Origin: Blastococcus tunisiensis
GTDB lineage: Bacteria > Actinomycetota > Actinomycetes > Mycobacteriales > Geodermatophilaceae
Direction: 5' to 3'
Length of the DNA: 64,000 nucleotides
Assembly (NCBI RefSeq): GCF_900112815.1
Contig: NZ_FOND01000003.1
Span: forward strand, 1-64,000
Positions 16,353-23,709 of this stretch are shown piece by piece (within the stretch, counting starts at the first letter, position 1; each line of letters opens with the position of its first letter). The translations under genes and the position numbers were made by a program. Below the pieces are notes generated by a model. It had not been told where the DNA came from. It did no database searches and saw only the letters and a program-made list of their open reading frames with translations.

Positions 16353-18953
16353 TCACGGCGACACCCGGACGAGGCCGTGGGCGCCGCGTTCGGCGTCGAC
16401 CATGACGTGCGACACGAACGGGTAGTCGCCGGCCTCCGGGAACGCCAGCTCGACGAACCCGCCCTGGGCCGGTGCCAGCGCGAGCGCCTGGCTGCCGCCG
16501 TCCCCCGGCCGCAGCAGGTAGCCGCCCTCGGCGTAGACGGTGTCGAACTGGCCGCCGACGACGTGGAAGCTGGTCGCCCGGTTCGGGCCGGCGTCGAGCA
16601 CCCAGATCCGGACCCGCTCACCGACGCGGGCTGCCAGCGGCCGGGCGTCGTACTGGTTCGCGTATCCGTTGAACACGACCGCGTCGGGCCGTTCCCCGGC
16701 GAGCTTCGCGGTGTCCACCGTGCCGCCCTGCGGCCCCAGGTACAGCTCGGACTGCAGCAGCAGGTAGCTGCGGTCCACCGCCGGCAGGTCCGGCGGCTCG
16801 ATCACCACGGCGCCGAACATGCCGTTGGCGATGTGCGCCGACATGGGCATCGTCGAGCAGTGGTACATCCACACCCCGGCCCGGATCGCCGTGAAGCGGT
16901 AGACCAGCGACTCGCCGGGCGGGATCGTGCGCATCGGCCCGTCCGGGGCCAGGGCCCCGGCGTGGAAGTCGATCGAGTGCCCGATCGTGCCGTCGTTGAC
17001 CAGGGTGATCTCGAAGACGTCGCCCACCCGGCCGTGCAGGACCGGGCCCGGCGCCGTGCCGGCGAAGGTCCAGAGCCGCTGGGTCACACCCGGCGCGACC
17101 TCCCGCTCCACCTCGGCCACGGGAAGGGTGAACCGGCGCACGCGCTCGTCGGTCAGCGGGGGGAGCACGGGGTCGTGCGGGGTGAAGGAGCCGGCCGGCG
17201 CGGTGGCGAAGTCGAGGTCGTCGGCCGCGTCGCCGGCAGCGTTCTCCCCGTGGTGCGGAGCAGCCTCGGGAGTGGCCGCCCCGACCGCGCGGACCTGGAG
17301 GGTCATGCCCATCTGGCGGTGCCCGACCACCGAGCACCAGCCGTCGACGTCGCCACCGATGACGCCGGCGTCCAGGGTCGTCGATCCACCCGGGGACAGC
17401 CGCTCGGTGGCCGGCCCGGAGGAGAGGACCAGGTCGTGCACCGTGTCGGGGTCGCTGTTGACGAGCTCGATGACGAGCCGGTCGCCGACCGGCACCTCGA
17501 CCGTGTCGGGGGCGAAGCGCATGCCGGCGGCCGCGACCTGGACGGTGGTGGTCCGGCCGGTGGCCGCCACGTCGGCGGACGGCGCGGACATCGCGCGGAC
17601 GTCGGCGAGGGCGGCGGGGTCGACGGCCACGCCGGCCGCCACGGCGATCAGCACCGCCGCCACGCCGGTGGCGGCCAGGCCGGTGACCTGGCCGGCGGGG
17701 CGGCCGGTCCCGCGGGCGGGGACGGCGCCTCCCTCGGCCTCCCGCTTCGTGCGGCGGACGGTCCGGATGGCGAGGAACAGCAGCGGGACGAAGGTCGCCA
17801 GCCCGGCGAGGACCAGCATCGAGCAGAGCACCCGGACGACGCTCGGCACCGGCAGCGCGCAGAGCAGCAGCCCGGCGTTCACGACGGCGATCCGCAGGGC
17901 GCCGCCGCGGTCGAGCACCTCGTTCGCCGCGCGCACCGGACCGGCCCCGCCGCCCAGCGCCACCGGGACCAGGTAGGAGAGCGCACCCAGGAGGACCTGG
18001 GCGCCGAAGCCGGCGGCCAGGAACGGCGTCAGCCAGCGGAAGCGCTCGCCGGCCTCGGCCCAGGTGGGCGCCGTGCCCACCGCCAGTGCGGCCGCGAGCA
18101 GGCACCCGGCGAGCCAGAGCAGGCCGGCGGCCACCGACCAGGCGGGGTAGGACGACGGCGGCCGGGCGCGCGCGGTGGCGACCAGCGCCCGGGCGAGGAG
18201 CGCCAGGCCGCCCAGGTAGCCGGCAAGGCCCAGCCCGGCCACCCACTGCGGGCCGGCCACGGCGCCGCCGACCGTCAGCGCGAGGGCTGCGCCCAGGACG
18301 GGCAACGCCCGCCGCGCCGAGCGCTCGGCGTCCTCGGCGATGCGGGTGCGCAGCATGGTCGGCCACAGCGTCACCAGCGTCCCGGCGACGGTCAGCCCCA
18401 TCCAGCCCAGCACGTTGACCACGGCATGGGCCAGCGTCAGCCGGTCGTGCCAGGGGCCGGGCAGCCCGCGGGCCAGCAGGGTGCCGAGAACGGCCCCGAC
18501 GGGCAGCAGCGCCGCGGCGGTCAGGTAGTAGCGGACCGTCGTCCGGAAGCGGCCACCCAGCGAGCGGCGGAGCTGCGCGGCGAGGGCGAGGCCGTGCCAG
18601 CCGACGGCGGTGACGACCGCCGCCGCACCCGCGACCGTCAGCGGCCAGACGGCCAGGCTCACGCCGGCCATCACCAGCAGCGCACCGCCGTTGAGCAGCA
18701 GCAGGCGCCGCGACTGGGCCCGGCGGTCGCCCGGGCGGGAGTCGGTGCGCAGCAGGGCGTCGGCGAAGTGCCGGCTCCACACCAGGATCGCGTGGCTGAC
18801 CGCGCCGAGCAGCAGCAGGTGGATGAGCAACCACCGCGGGGCCGGCAGGGCGGGGTGCACCAGCGCGACCACGGCCGTGGCGAGCAGCCAGAACACCACC
18901 GGCAGGTCGCGCAGCGGCCAGAACCCCCGCGCCTGCCCGGCCGACGGGCTCAT
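16353..18953 (-). CDS. nirK: Membrane-fused copper nitrite reductase (NirK) with extra cupredoxin domain
   Basis: Reduces nitrite to nitric oxide. The 866-residue protein has three parts: a polytopic membrane region (about 15-450, roughly 11-12 helices), a plastocyanin-like cupredoxin (about 470-557), and a two-domain NirK core (about 600-866). All copper ligands are visible. In the extra cupredoxin, type 1 ligands are H506, C540, H545 and M550. In NirK, type 1 ligands are H659, C699, H707 and M712; type 2 ligands are H664, H698 and H849; catalytic D662 and H797 are present. The membrane part could take electrons from the quinone pool or an outer-face carrier and pass them through the cupredoxin to NirK. 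ATG overlaps the previous stop (ATGA). Confidence 0.93.
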   Translation of the reverse strand: MSPSAGQARGFWPLRDLPVVFWLLATAVVALVHPALPAPRWLLIHLLLLGAVSHAILVWSRHFADALLRTDSRPGDRRAQSRRLLLLNGGALLVMAGVSLAVWPLTVAGAAAVVTAVGWHGLALAAQLRRSLGGRFRTTVRYYLTAAALLPVGAVLGTLLARGLPGPWHDRLTLAHAVVNVLGWMGLTVAGTLVTLWPTMLRTRIAEDAERSARRALPVLGAALALTVGGAVAGPQWVAGLGLAGYLGGLALLARALVATARARPPSSYPAWSVAAGLLWLAGCLLAAALAVGTAPTWAEAGERFRWLTPFLAAGFGAQVLLGALSYLVPVALGGGAGPVRAANEVLDRGGALRIAVVNAGLLLCALPVPSVVRVLCSMLVLAGLATFVPLLFLAIRTVRRTKREAEGGAVPARGTGRPAGQVTGLAATGVAAVLIAVAAGVAVDPAALADVRAMSAPSADVAATGRTTTVQVAAAGMRFAPDTVEVPVGDRLVIELVNSDPDTVHDLVLSSGPATERLSPGGSTTLDAGVIGGDVDGWCSVVGHRQMGMTLQVRAVGAATPEAAPHHGENAAGDAADDLDFATAPAGSFTPHDPVLPPLTDERVRRFTLPVAEVEREVAPGVTQRLWTFAGTAPGPVLHGRVGDVFEITLVNDGTIGHSIDFHAGALAPDGPMRTIPPGESLVYRFTAIRAGVWMYHCSTMPMSAHIANGMFGAVVIEPPDLPAVDRSYLLLQSELYLGPQGGTVDTAKLAGERPDAVVFNGYANQYDARPLAARVGERVRIWVLDAGPNRATSFHVVGGQFDTVYAEGGYLLRPGDGGSQALALAPAQGGFVELAFPEAGDYPFVSHVMVDAERGAHGLVRVSP

Positions 18954-20128
18954 CGGGGCGCACCCACGCGCCGCGCGGCGAGGAGGACCGAGCCGACGGC
19001 CAGCGCCACGAACAGCACGACGGCCGCGATGTTCAGCACCCCGCCCCAGCGCCAGGCGGCCTCGTGCCCCAGCGCGTCACCGGCCCACAACCGCAGGGCC
19101 AGCGAGCCGTGCAGCAGGACGGCGGGAGCCACCAGCGCCGGGGTGTAGGGCAGCGGCCGCCGGAGGACGGCAGGGAGGATGACCGGCGCGTGCGCCATGA
19201 TCATCGAGATCGTGAAGCCGAGGAACACGGCGTGGACGACGGCGTCGTAGCGCACCCCCGTGGTCGCCGGTCCACCCACGAGCCAGATGGCGCCGGCGAC
19301 GCCGAGCCAGACGTAGCCGGCGAGCATGCAGCCGGCCATGAACCGGGTCAGGCCGCGCGCCCGGATCGTCCGCCGCGCCACGTCGTGCGCGGCCAGCCAG
19401 CCGACGAGGGCCAGCAGCGCCGTGCCGAGGAGCGCGGTGCCGGCGGCCGGCCAGAGCAGCGCGGCCACGATGCCGCCGAGCAGCCCGGCCGCCAGCAGCA
19501 CCAGCGTCGTCCCGGCACCGGGCCCCATCGCCAGCCGGGCCAGCTCCAGCCGTTCCCCGCCGATGGTGAGGACGACGAAGCCGACCAGCCAGGGCAGCAG
19601 CAGCGGAACGGGCACGCCGCCGAGCCAGAGGATCGCCGCACCCCCGGCCAGAGCGGCGCCCAGTGCCTGCACCAGGACGGCGTCGTCGCGCTGCCGGCGC
19701 CACAGGGCCACGTACACCCCGACGAAGGCCGCGGCGCCGAGCACCTGGACCGTCTGTCCCAGCTGCAGCGGCAGCGGGGTGATCAGCAGCAGGCCGCCGA
19801 GGCCGAGCAGCGCCGGGGCGAGGAAACCGGCCGGCCGGCGCAGTGCCACCGCGCGCTCGAGCGCGACCAGCGTCCCGACGAACCCGAGGACGAGCAGCAC
19901 GCCGTGCACCTGCGGCAGCCGGTCGAGCCGCACCGGGGCCGGCAGGTCCAGCAGGATCAGCGCGGCGTCCAGGCCCGCCAGCAGCGCGACGCCGCCGGGC
20001 AGCAGGAGGGCCAGCCGGCCTGCCACGGGGCGACGCGCAGCTCCGGGGGAGATCGCGGGCCGTGCGGCCGGGCCGTCGGGAGGTGCGGTGGCCGCCGTCG
20101 GGACCGCCGCGGCCAGGGCCTCACTCAT
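18950..20128 (-). CDS. Polytopic membrane protein of the nirK operon (NnrS-like)
   Basis: A 392-residue integral membrane protein with about 12 predicted helices. It carries a QVHGVLLVLGFVGTLVALERAVALRRP segment near residues 75-100 and HAVFLGFTISMIMAHAPVILP near 275-300, with conserved-looking His residues that could hold heme or copper. The fold resembles NnrS-type proteins, which ease nitrosative stress, and the membrane half of the neighbouring NirK, but identity is uncertain. The ATG at 20128 overlaps the stop of the regulator gene, and its own stop overlaps nirK's ATG, so the three genes are translationally coupled. A role in electron supply, copper handling or NO tolerance for NirK is inferred. 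Confidence 0.75.
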   Translation of the reverse strand: MSEALAAAVPTAATAPPDGPAARPAISPGAARRPVAGRLALLLPGGVALLAGLDAALILLDLPAPVRLDRLPQVHGVLLVLGFVGTLVALERAVALRRPAGFLAPALLGLGGLLLITPLPLQLGQTVQVLGAAAFVGVYVALWRRQRDDAVLVQALGAALAGGAAILWLGGVPVPLLLPWLVGFVVLTIGGERLELARLAMGPGAGTTLVLLAAGLLGGIVAALLWPAAGTALLGTALLALVGWLAAHDVARRTIRARGLTRFMAGCMLAGYVWLGVAGAIWLVGGPATTGVRYDAVVHAVFLGFTISMIMAHAPVILPAVLRRPLPYTPALVAPAVLLHGSLALRLWAGDALGHEAAWRWGGVLNIAAVVLFVALAVGSVLLAARRVGAPR

Positions 20129-20840
20129 CCGTGCCGCCGCCGGCGAGGGTCGTGTCCAGGTGGAGGCGGCAGGCGCCGGGCTCGGCGAAGGGCAGCAGGG
20201 CGGTCGGCTCGGGATCCCCGCCGGAGTGCTCGAGCGCGCCCCGCACGATCCCGAGGTGCACCTGGCACACCACCTCCGGGTACTGCCGGGCGGCGTCGAG
20301 CAGCGGGCAGCGGCGCAGCGCCACGGTGGTCGCGGCGGCGTCGGCCTCGGGGGCGAAGCCCAGCTCGTCGAGCAGGTCGACGACGCCGTGCCGGGGACTC
20401 GTGGCCGGCCCGACCGCGGGGCGGTGGGCGACCAGCGTCCGGCCCCAGTCCCGCCCGGCGGCCAGGCCCTCGGCGGCGGGGTCGGCGGCGGTACGGGTGA
20501 GGTGCCCGGCCAGCGCGCCGGCCAGGGCGGCGTAGTCGCGCACCCGGACGTCGGGCTCGAGCCGGTCCGCCGCTGCGGCGTAGCGCCACGCCGGCCGGCC
20601 ACGGCCCTGCGCGGGCGCGCGCTCCCGGACCGCCAGCCCCCGCTCGACGAGCGCGTCGAGGTGCTCGCGCGCGGTGTTGGCGTGCACGCCCATCTCCGCG
20701 GCGAGACCGGCGATCGTCACCGGTCGCGCCGCCCGCTGGAGGCGCTCCAGCACGGCGCCGCGGGCACCCGACAGCGGCGCGCCGACCGAGCCGCGGACCG
20801 GGGCCGGACCGAACTCCGGAGCGTCGCTCTTGTTTTTCAC
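20121..20840 (-). CDS. HTH regulator with C-terminal Cys cluster (COG2345/SufR-like), nirK operon
   Basis: A 239-residue regulator. A winged HTH (about 22-90) reads AVLERLQRAARPVTIAGLAAEMGVHANTAREHL in parts, followed by a wing with GRGRPAWRY. The C-terminal half has RCPLLDAARQYPEVVCQVH and a third Cys in EPGACRLHL, giving C-x13-C-x31-C plus His. SufR-type regulators use a similar arrangement to bind a Fe-S cluster, so redox or NO sensing is plausible. A paralogue with the same layout is at 23710-24435. Start GTG at 20840, with the divergent hemerythrin gene 62 bases away; it may control both directions. Its stop overlaps the next ATG. Confidence 0.85.
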   Translation of the reverse strand: MKNKSDAPEFGPAPVRGSVGAPLSGARGAVLERLQRAARPVTIAGLAAEMGVHANTAREHLDALVERGLAVRERAPAQGRGRPAWRYAAAADRLEPDVRVRDYAALAGALAGHLTRTAADPAAEGLAAGRDWGRTLVAHRPAVGPATSPRHGVVDLLDELGFAPEADAAATTVALRRCPLLDAARQYPEVVCQVHLGIVRGALEHSGGDPEPTALLPFAEPGACRLHLDTTLAGGGTDE

Positions 20841-20845
20841 GGTGC

Positions 20846-20854
20846 CTACCGTAG
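20846..20854. promoter_or_regulatory. Short dyad in the nirK divergent promoter region
   Basis: CTACCGTAG, a 4-bp dyad with one central base, lies 6 bases upstream of the regulator start in the 62-base gap shared with the hemerythrin operon. It is a possible operator half for the Cys-rich regulator; the short length keeps confidence low. Confidence 0.3.
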
Positions 20855-20902
20855 TAAATTGCCGACCAGACGGCCAGCGTGACCGTCCAGAAGGAGGAAG
20901 AC

Positions 20903-21706
20903 GTGACCACCACCCTGCCGCCCGACGCCGTCGACATGGTCCTGGCCTCGGACGCGGACGATGCCGCCGCCGTCGAGGCCGTGAAGCAGCACCACGCCGA
21001 ACTGGCCGGCCAGTTGTCCGCGCACGTCGACGCCCTGCTCGCGGCAGCCGACCGGGGTGTCGGCTTCGCGCAGGCACGAGCTGCCGCGCTGGGCTTCCTC
21101 GGCGGCGAGCTGCTCCCGCACGCCGCGGCCGAGGAGCGTTCGCTGTACCCGGCCGCCGCCGCGTCGGAGCGGCTCCGGCTGCTCGTCGAGGCGATGACGA
21201 CCGAGCACCGGGTGCTCGAGGGCCTGGTGCGCGAGCTGGACCGGGCCGCGGAACCCGTGCGCGCCGCGGCCGTCGGCCACGCGCTGCGCGTCCTCTTCGA
21301 CACGCACCTGGCCAAGGAGAACGACCTCGTGCTGCCCGCGGTCGCCGCCGATCCGGCCCTCTCGCTGGCCGGCGTGCTCGCCGGCATGCACGAGCTCCTG
21401 GGCGAGGATGCGCACGGGCACGACCGGGGCACCCCGCAGGCGCCTGCGCCGGGCAGCTGCGGCTGCGGTGGCCACGACGACGAGATCCCCGTCCTCGACG
21501 TGCGGGCGGTGCCGCACGCGATCCGCCACGCCACCGTCTTCGGCGCGTTCGACGCCGTGCCCCAGGGCGGCTCGCTGCTGCTGGTGGCGCCGCACGACCC
21601 GCTGCCCCTGCTGCGGCAGCTCTCCGCGCGGGCCGGGGGTGCGCTCGCCGTCGACTACGAGGAGCGCGGTCCGGAGGCCTGGCGGCTGCGGCTGACCCGT
21701 GCCTGA
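20903..21706 (+). CDS. Hemerythrin domain protein fused to DUF2249
   Basis: A 267-residue two-domain protein. The N-terminal hemerythrin HHE four-helix bundle (about 20-160) has expected iron ligands in QHHAEL, LPHAAAEE, TTEHRVLEG and FDTHLAKEND. A linker with GSCGCGGHDD, possibly a small metal site, leads to a C-terminal DUF2249 domain (about 195-267) with LDVRAVPHAIRH and LLLVAPHDPLPLL. Hemerythrins bind O2 or NO, and DUF2249 occurs in TusA-like or NO-related proteins; with divergent nirK this suggests NO sensing or detoxification. GTG at 20903 follows AAGGAGG, which rules out the earlier GTG at 20879. It overlaps the next gene by 8 bases. Confidence 0.88.
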   Translation: MTTTLPPDAVDMVLASDADDAAAVEAVKQHHAELAGQLSAHVDALLAAADRGVGFAQARAAALGFLGGELLPHAAAEERSLYPAAAASERLRLLVEAMTTEHRVLEGLVRELDRAAEPVRAAAVGHALRVLFDTHLAKENDLVLPAVAADPALSLAGVLAGMHELLGEDAHGHDRGTPQAPAPGSCGCGGHDDEIPVLDVRAVPHAIRHATVFGAFDAVPQGGSLLLVAPHDPLPLLRQLSARAGGALAVDYEERGPEAWRLRLTRA

Positions 21707-22265
21707 CGGACTCGTTCCTGACGCAGCGCGCCGACCACGCGCGTGGCTCCCCGCCGCGCCGTGGCCGGCCGTTGCCGGGCGCCTCGTGCTCGGCGGGGTG
21801 CTGGTCGTCGCCGGCGCGGTGAAGATCCCCGATCCGGCGGCCGCGGTCCGTGCCGTCCGCGCCTACCAGCTGATCCCCGAGCCGCTGGTCGCCCCGGTCG
21901 CCTTCGGGCTGCCGGTCCTCGAGGTGGCCCTCGGGCTGGCCCTGATCGCCGGCGTCCTCGTGCGGGCCGCCGCCCTGGCGGCCGCCGTCCTGCTGGTCGT
22001 CTTCATGGTCGGCGTCGCGTCCGCGTGGGCCCGCGGGCTGCAGATCGACTGCGGCTGCTTCGGCGGCGGCGGTGAGGTCGCCGCCGGCGACACCGCCTAC
22101 CCCGGCGAGCTGCTGCGCGACCTCGGCCTCCTGGCGGTCGCCCTGCTGCTGGCCCGCCGGCCACGCTCCCGGACCTGTCCGGCCGGAGCACCCCGCACCG
22201 CCCCGACCCTGCCCGGCGCACCCTCGCCGGCCGCACCCCTCCCGGAGGAGAGCCATGCCCGTTGA
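21699..22265 (+). CDS. MauE/DoxX-family membrane protein
   Basis: A 188-residue membrane protein of the MauE/DoxX group with four hydrophobic helices. VLGGVLVVAGAVKIPDP and a C-proximal IDCGCFGGGG motif are typical; related proteins work in disulfide handling of periplasmic redox enzymes (MauE with MauD). The tail after residue 150 is Pro/Ala-rich. GTG at 21699 overlaps the hemerythrin gene end, and the gene end overlaps the DsbA-like gene by 11 bases. It presumably passes reducing or oxidising power to that protein. A link to maturation of copper- or cysteine-containing nitrite proteins is inferred from position only. Confidence 0.85.
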   Translation: MPDGLVPDAARRPRAWLPAAPWPAVAGRLVLGGVLVVAGAVKIPDPAAAVRAVRAYQLIPEPLVAPVAFGLPVLEVALGLALIAGVLVRAAALAAAVLLVVFMVGVASAWARGLQIDCGCFGGGGEVAAGDTAYPGELLRDLGLLAVALLLARRPRSRTCPAGAPRTAPTLPGAPSPAAPLPEESHAR

Positions 22266-23025
22266 CCAGGTGACCGACCAGCGGCCCGCCCCGGGGAGGA
22301 AAGTGCCCGCGAAGCAGCGGATCGCCGCCCGCCGGGCCGCGGAGGCAGCCCGGGCCCGTGCGGCCCAGCGCCGGCGGACGCTCGCCCGCAGCGCCGTCGC
22401 CGCGGCCGTGCTCGTCGCGGTGGTCGTGCTCGCGATCGTCGTCCAGTCGCAGCGCACCTCCTCGGCACCGGACGCGGCCGTGCCGGCGAACACGGTCGAC
22501 GGCGGCATGGCGGTCGAGGTGGGCCGGGCGGACGCCCCCGCGACCCTCGATGTGTACGAGGACTTCCAGTGCCCGGCCTGTGCCCGGTTCGAGGCGCTCA
22601 GCGCCGGGACCATGGCTGCGCTGGTGGACGACGGCAGCGCTCGGGTGCGCTACCACCCGATGGCGTTCATCGACGAGTACTCGACCCGGGCGCTCAACGC
22701 CGCCGGCGTCGTCGTGGACGCCGCCGGCCCGGACGCCTTCGTCGAGTTCGCCGGCCTCCTCTACGACCGGCAGCCGGTCGAGGGCGGCCCGGGGCTCACC
22801 GACGACCAGCTGATCGAGCTGGCCGGGCAGGTCGGCGCCGCGGGTGCCGACGTCGAGCGCGGGATCCGCGACCTGGTGTTCGAGGACTGGACCAGATCGC
22901 TCACCGACCAGGCCAGCCGGGACGGCGTGAACAGCACCCCGACGATCCTGCTGGACGGGCAGCCGCTGGCCCCGGCGCAGCTCCAGCCGGTCGCGCTGGC
23001 CGAGGCGGTGCACGCCGCCGCCTGA
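22255..23025 (+). CDS. Membrane-anchored DsbA/thioredoxin-like protein
   Basis: A 256-residue protein with an Arg/Ala-rich cytoplasmic N-terminus, one membrane helix (about 42-62, SAVAAAVLVAVVVLAIVV) and an external thioredoxin-fold domain. The redox motif is CPAC in YEDFQCPACARFE near residue 103, and the cis-Pro loop is NSTPTILLDG, as in DsbA-like thiol-disulfide oxidoreductases. ATG at 22255 has GGAGGAG 5 bases upstream. It is the last gene of the hemerythrin-MauE-DsbA operon and is followed by a perfect hairpin. It likely forms or reshuffles disulfides in exported proteins, with the MauE-like partner. Confidence 0.9.
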   Translation: MPVDQVTDQRPAPGRKVPAKQRIAARRAAEAARARAAQRRRTLARSAVAAAVLVAVVVLAIVVQSQRTSSAPDAAVPANTVDGGMAVEVGRADAPATLDVYEDFQCPACARFEALSAGTMAALVDDGSARVRYHPMAFIDEYSTRALNAAGVVVDAAGPDAFVEFAGLLYDRQPVEGGPGLTDDQLIELAGQVGAAGADVERGIRDLVFEDWTRSLTDQASRDGVNSTPTILLDGQPLAPAQLQPVALAEAVHAAA

Positions 23026-23043
23026 TCGGCCCCGCGTCCGACA

Positions 23044-23081
23044 TGCCACTGGCCGCACAGCGGAGGGTGCGGCCAGTGGCA
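23044..23081 (+). terminator. Terminator-like hairpin after the DsbA-like gene
   Basis: A perfect 15-bp inverted repeat (TGCCACTGGCCGCAC and its complement) with an 8-base loop starts 19 bases after the stop codon. No T run follows. It works as a terminator candidate for the plus-strand operon and lies just beyond the minus-strand cupin fragment, so it could serve both sides. Confidence 0.75.
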
Positions 23082-23097
23082 GGTCAGGAGATGGGCT

Positions 23098-23227
23098 TCA
23101 GCGCCCACCACCCGCGGCTGCCCCCACGAGCTCCGGTGCGTCCTGCAGGAGGGTGTCCAGGTCCACGCCCGCGTCGGTGAGCGCGGGGAGGAGGTGGCGG
23201 TTCTCGTGGTGGACGCACACGTCGAAC
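23098..23227 (-). pseudogene. Possible frameshifted C-terminal extension of the cupin gene
   Basis: Directly after the cupin stop, another frame reads ADLFDVCVHHENRHLLPAL followed by TDAGVDLDTLLQDAPEL and a glycine-rich end with TGA at 23098. The sequence is protein-like, with helical periodicity and an HHEN pattern reminiscent of hemerythrin-type ligands. One base gained or lost in the C-rich run near 23240-23255 would join it in frame to the cupin. It could also be an independent 40-codon gene from GTG 23220. I favour a frameshift or assembly error. Confidence 0.4.
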
Positions 23228-23230
23228 AGG

Positions 23231-23599
23231 TCAGCGGGCGCCGGAGGGGGCGCGCTGCGGGACGGCGACGTTGAGCATCACCACGGAGTCCTCGTCGGCG
23301 TGCAGGCTGTGCCGGCGGTCGGGGATGGGGACGATCTGCGAGGGGCCGAGTTCATCGGTGTGCTCCCCGGCGACCAGCCGGACCCGACCGCGGAGGACCA
23401 GGAGGCTGGCCGGCCCCGGGCTCTCGTGCTCGGCCAGCTGCTGCCCGCGGATCAGCGCGATCACCGTCTGCCGCAGCCCGTCCACGGGGTGCGGGAGCGT
23501 GTGCGCGGCACGCAGCGCGTTCTGCATCGCCGCGTCCGCCAGGAGCTCGGTGGCCAGTTCGTCCAGGTTCACGGGTCCTCGGGAGTCCACGACCTCCAT
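23231..23599 (-). CDS. Cupin-fold protein
   Basis: A 122-residue protein. The core from residue 55 (AEHESPGPASLLVLRGRVRLVAGEHTDELGPSQIVPIP, in parts) matches a small single-domain cupin; one His in RRHSLHADED fits the second cupin motif, but the full metal-binding set is not evident. Residues 1-50 are helical (LATELLADAAMQNALRAAHTL). ATG at 23599 follows GGAGGG at good spacing. It is divergent from the second Cys-rich regulator at the head of the nar region, so it may be controlled by that regulator. Its stop lies just before a coding-like segment in another frame, suggesting the annotated end may be premature. Confidence 0.7.
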   Translation of the reverse strand: MEVVDSRGPVNLDELATELLADAAMQNALRAAHTLPHPVDGLRQTVIALIRGQQLAEHESPGPASLLVLRGRVRLVAGEHTDELGPSQIVPIPDRRHSLHADEDSVVMLNVAVPQRAPSGAR

Positions 23600-23640
23600 C
23601 GTGCCCCTCCGGCACGCGGGCGGCGAACGGGGGTGCGGCC

Positions 23641-23653
23641 GCATCGGGGATGC
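23641..23653. promoter_or_regulatory. Dyad between cupin and nar-region regulator
   Basis: GCATC-GGG-GATGC is a perfect 5-bp dyad with a 3-base centre, in the divergent gap about 57 bases before the regulator start and 42 bases before the cupin start. It is a candidate operator; its brevity limits confidence. Confidence 0.3.
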
Positions 23654-23709
23654 ACTCGATGTGGGCAGATCGGGAGCGGGTGTGCCGGTTGCCGCTCACA
23701 ATGGTGGGC

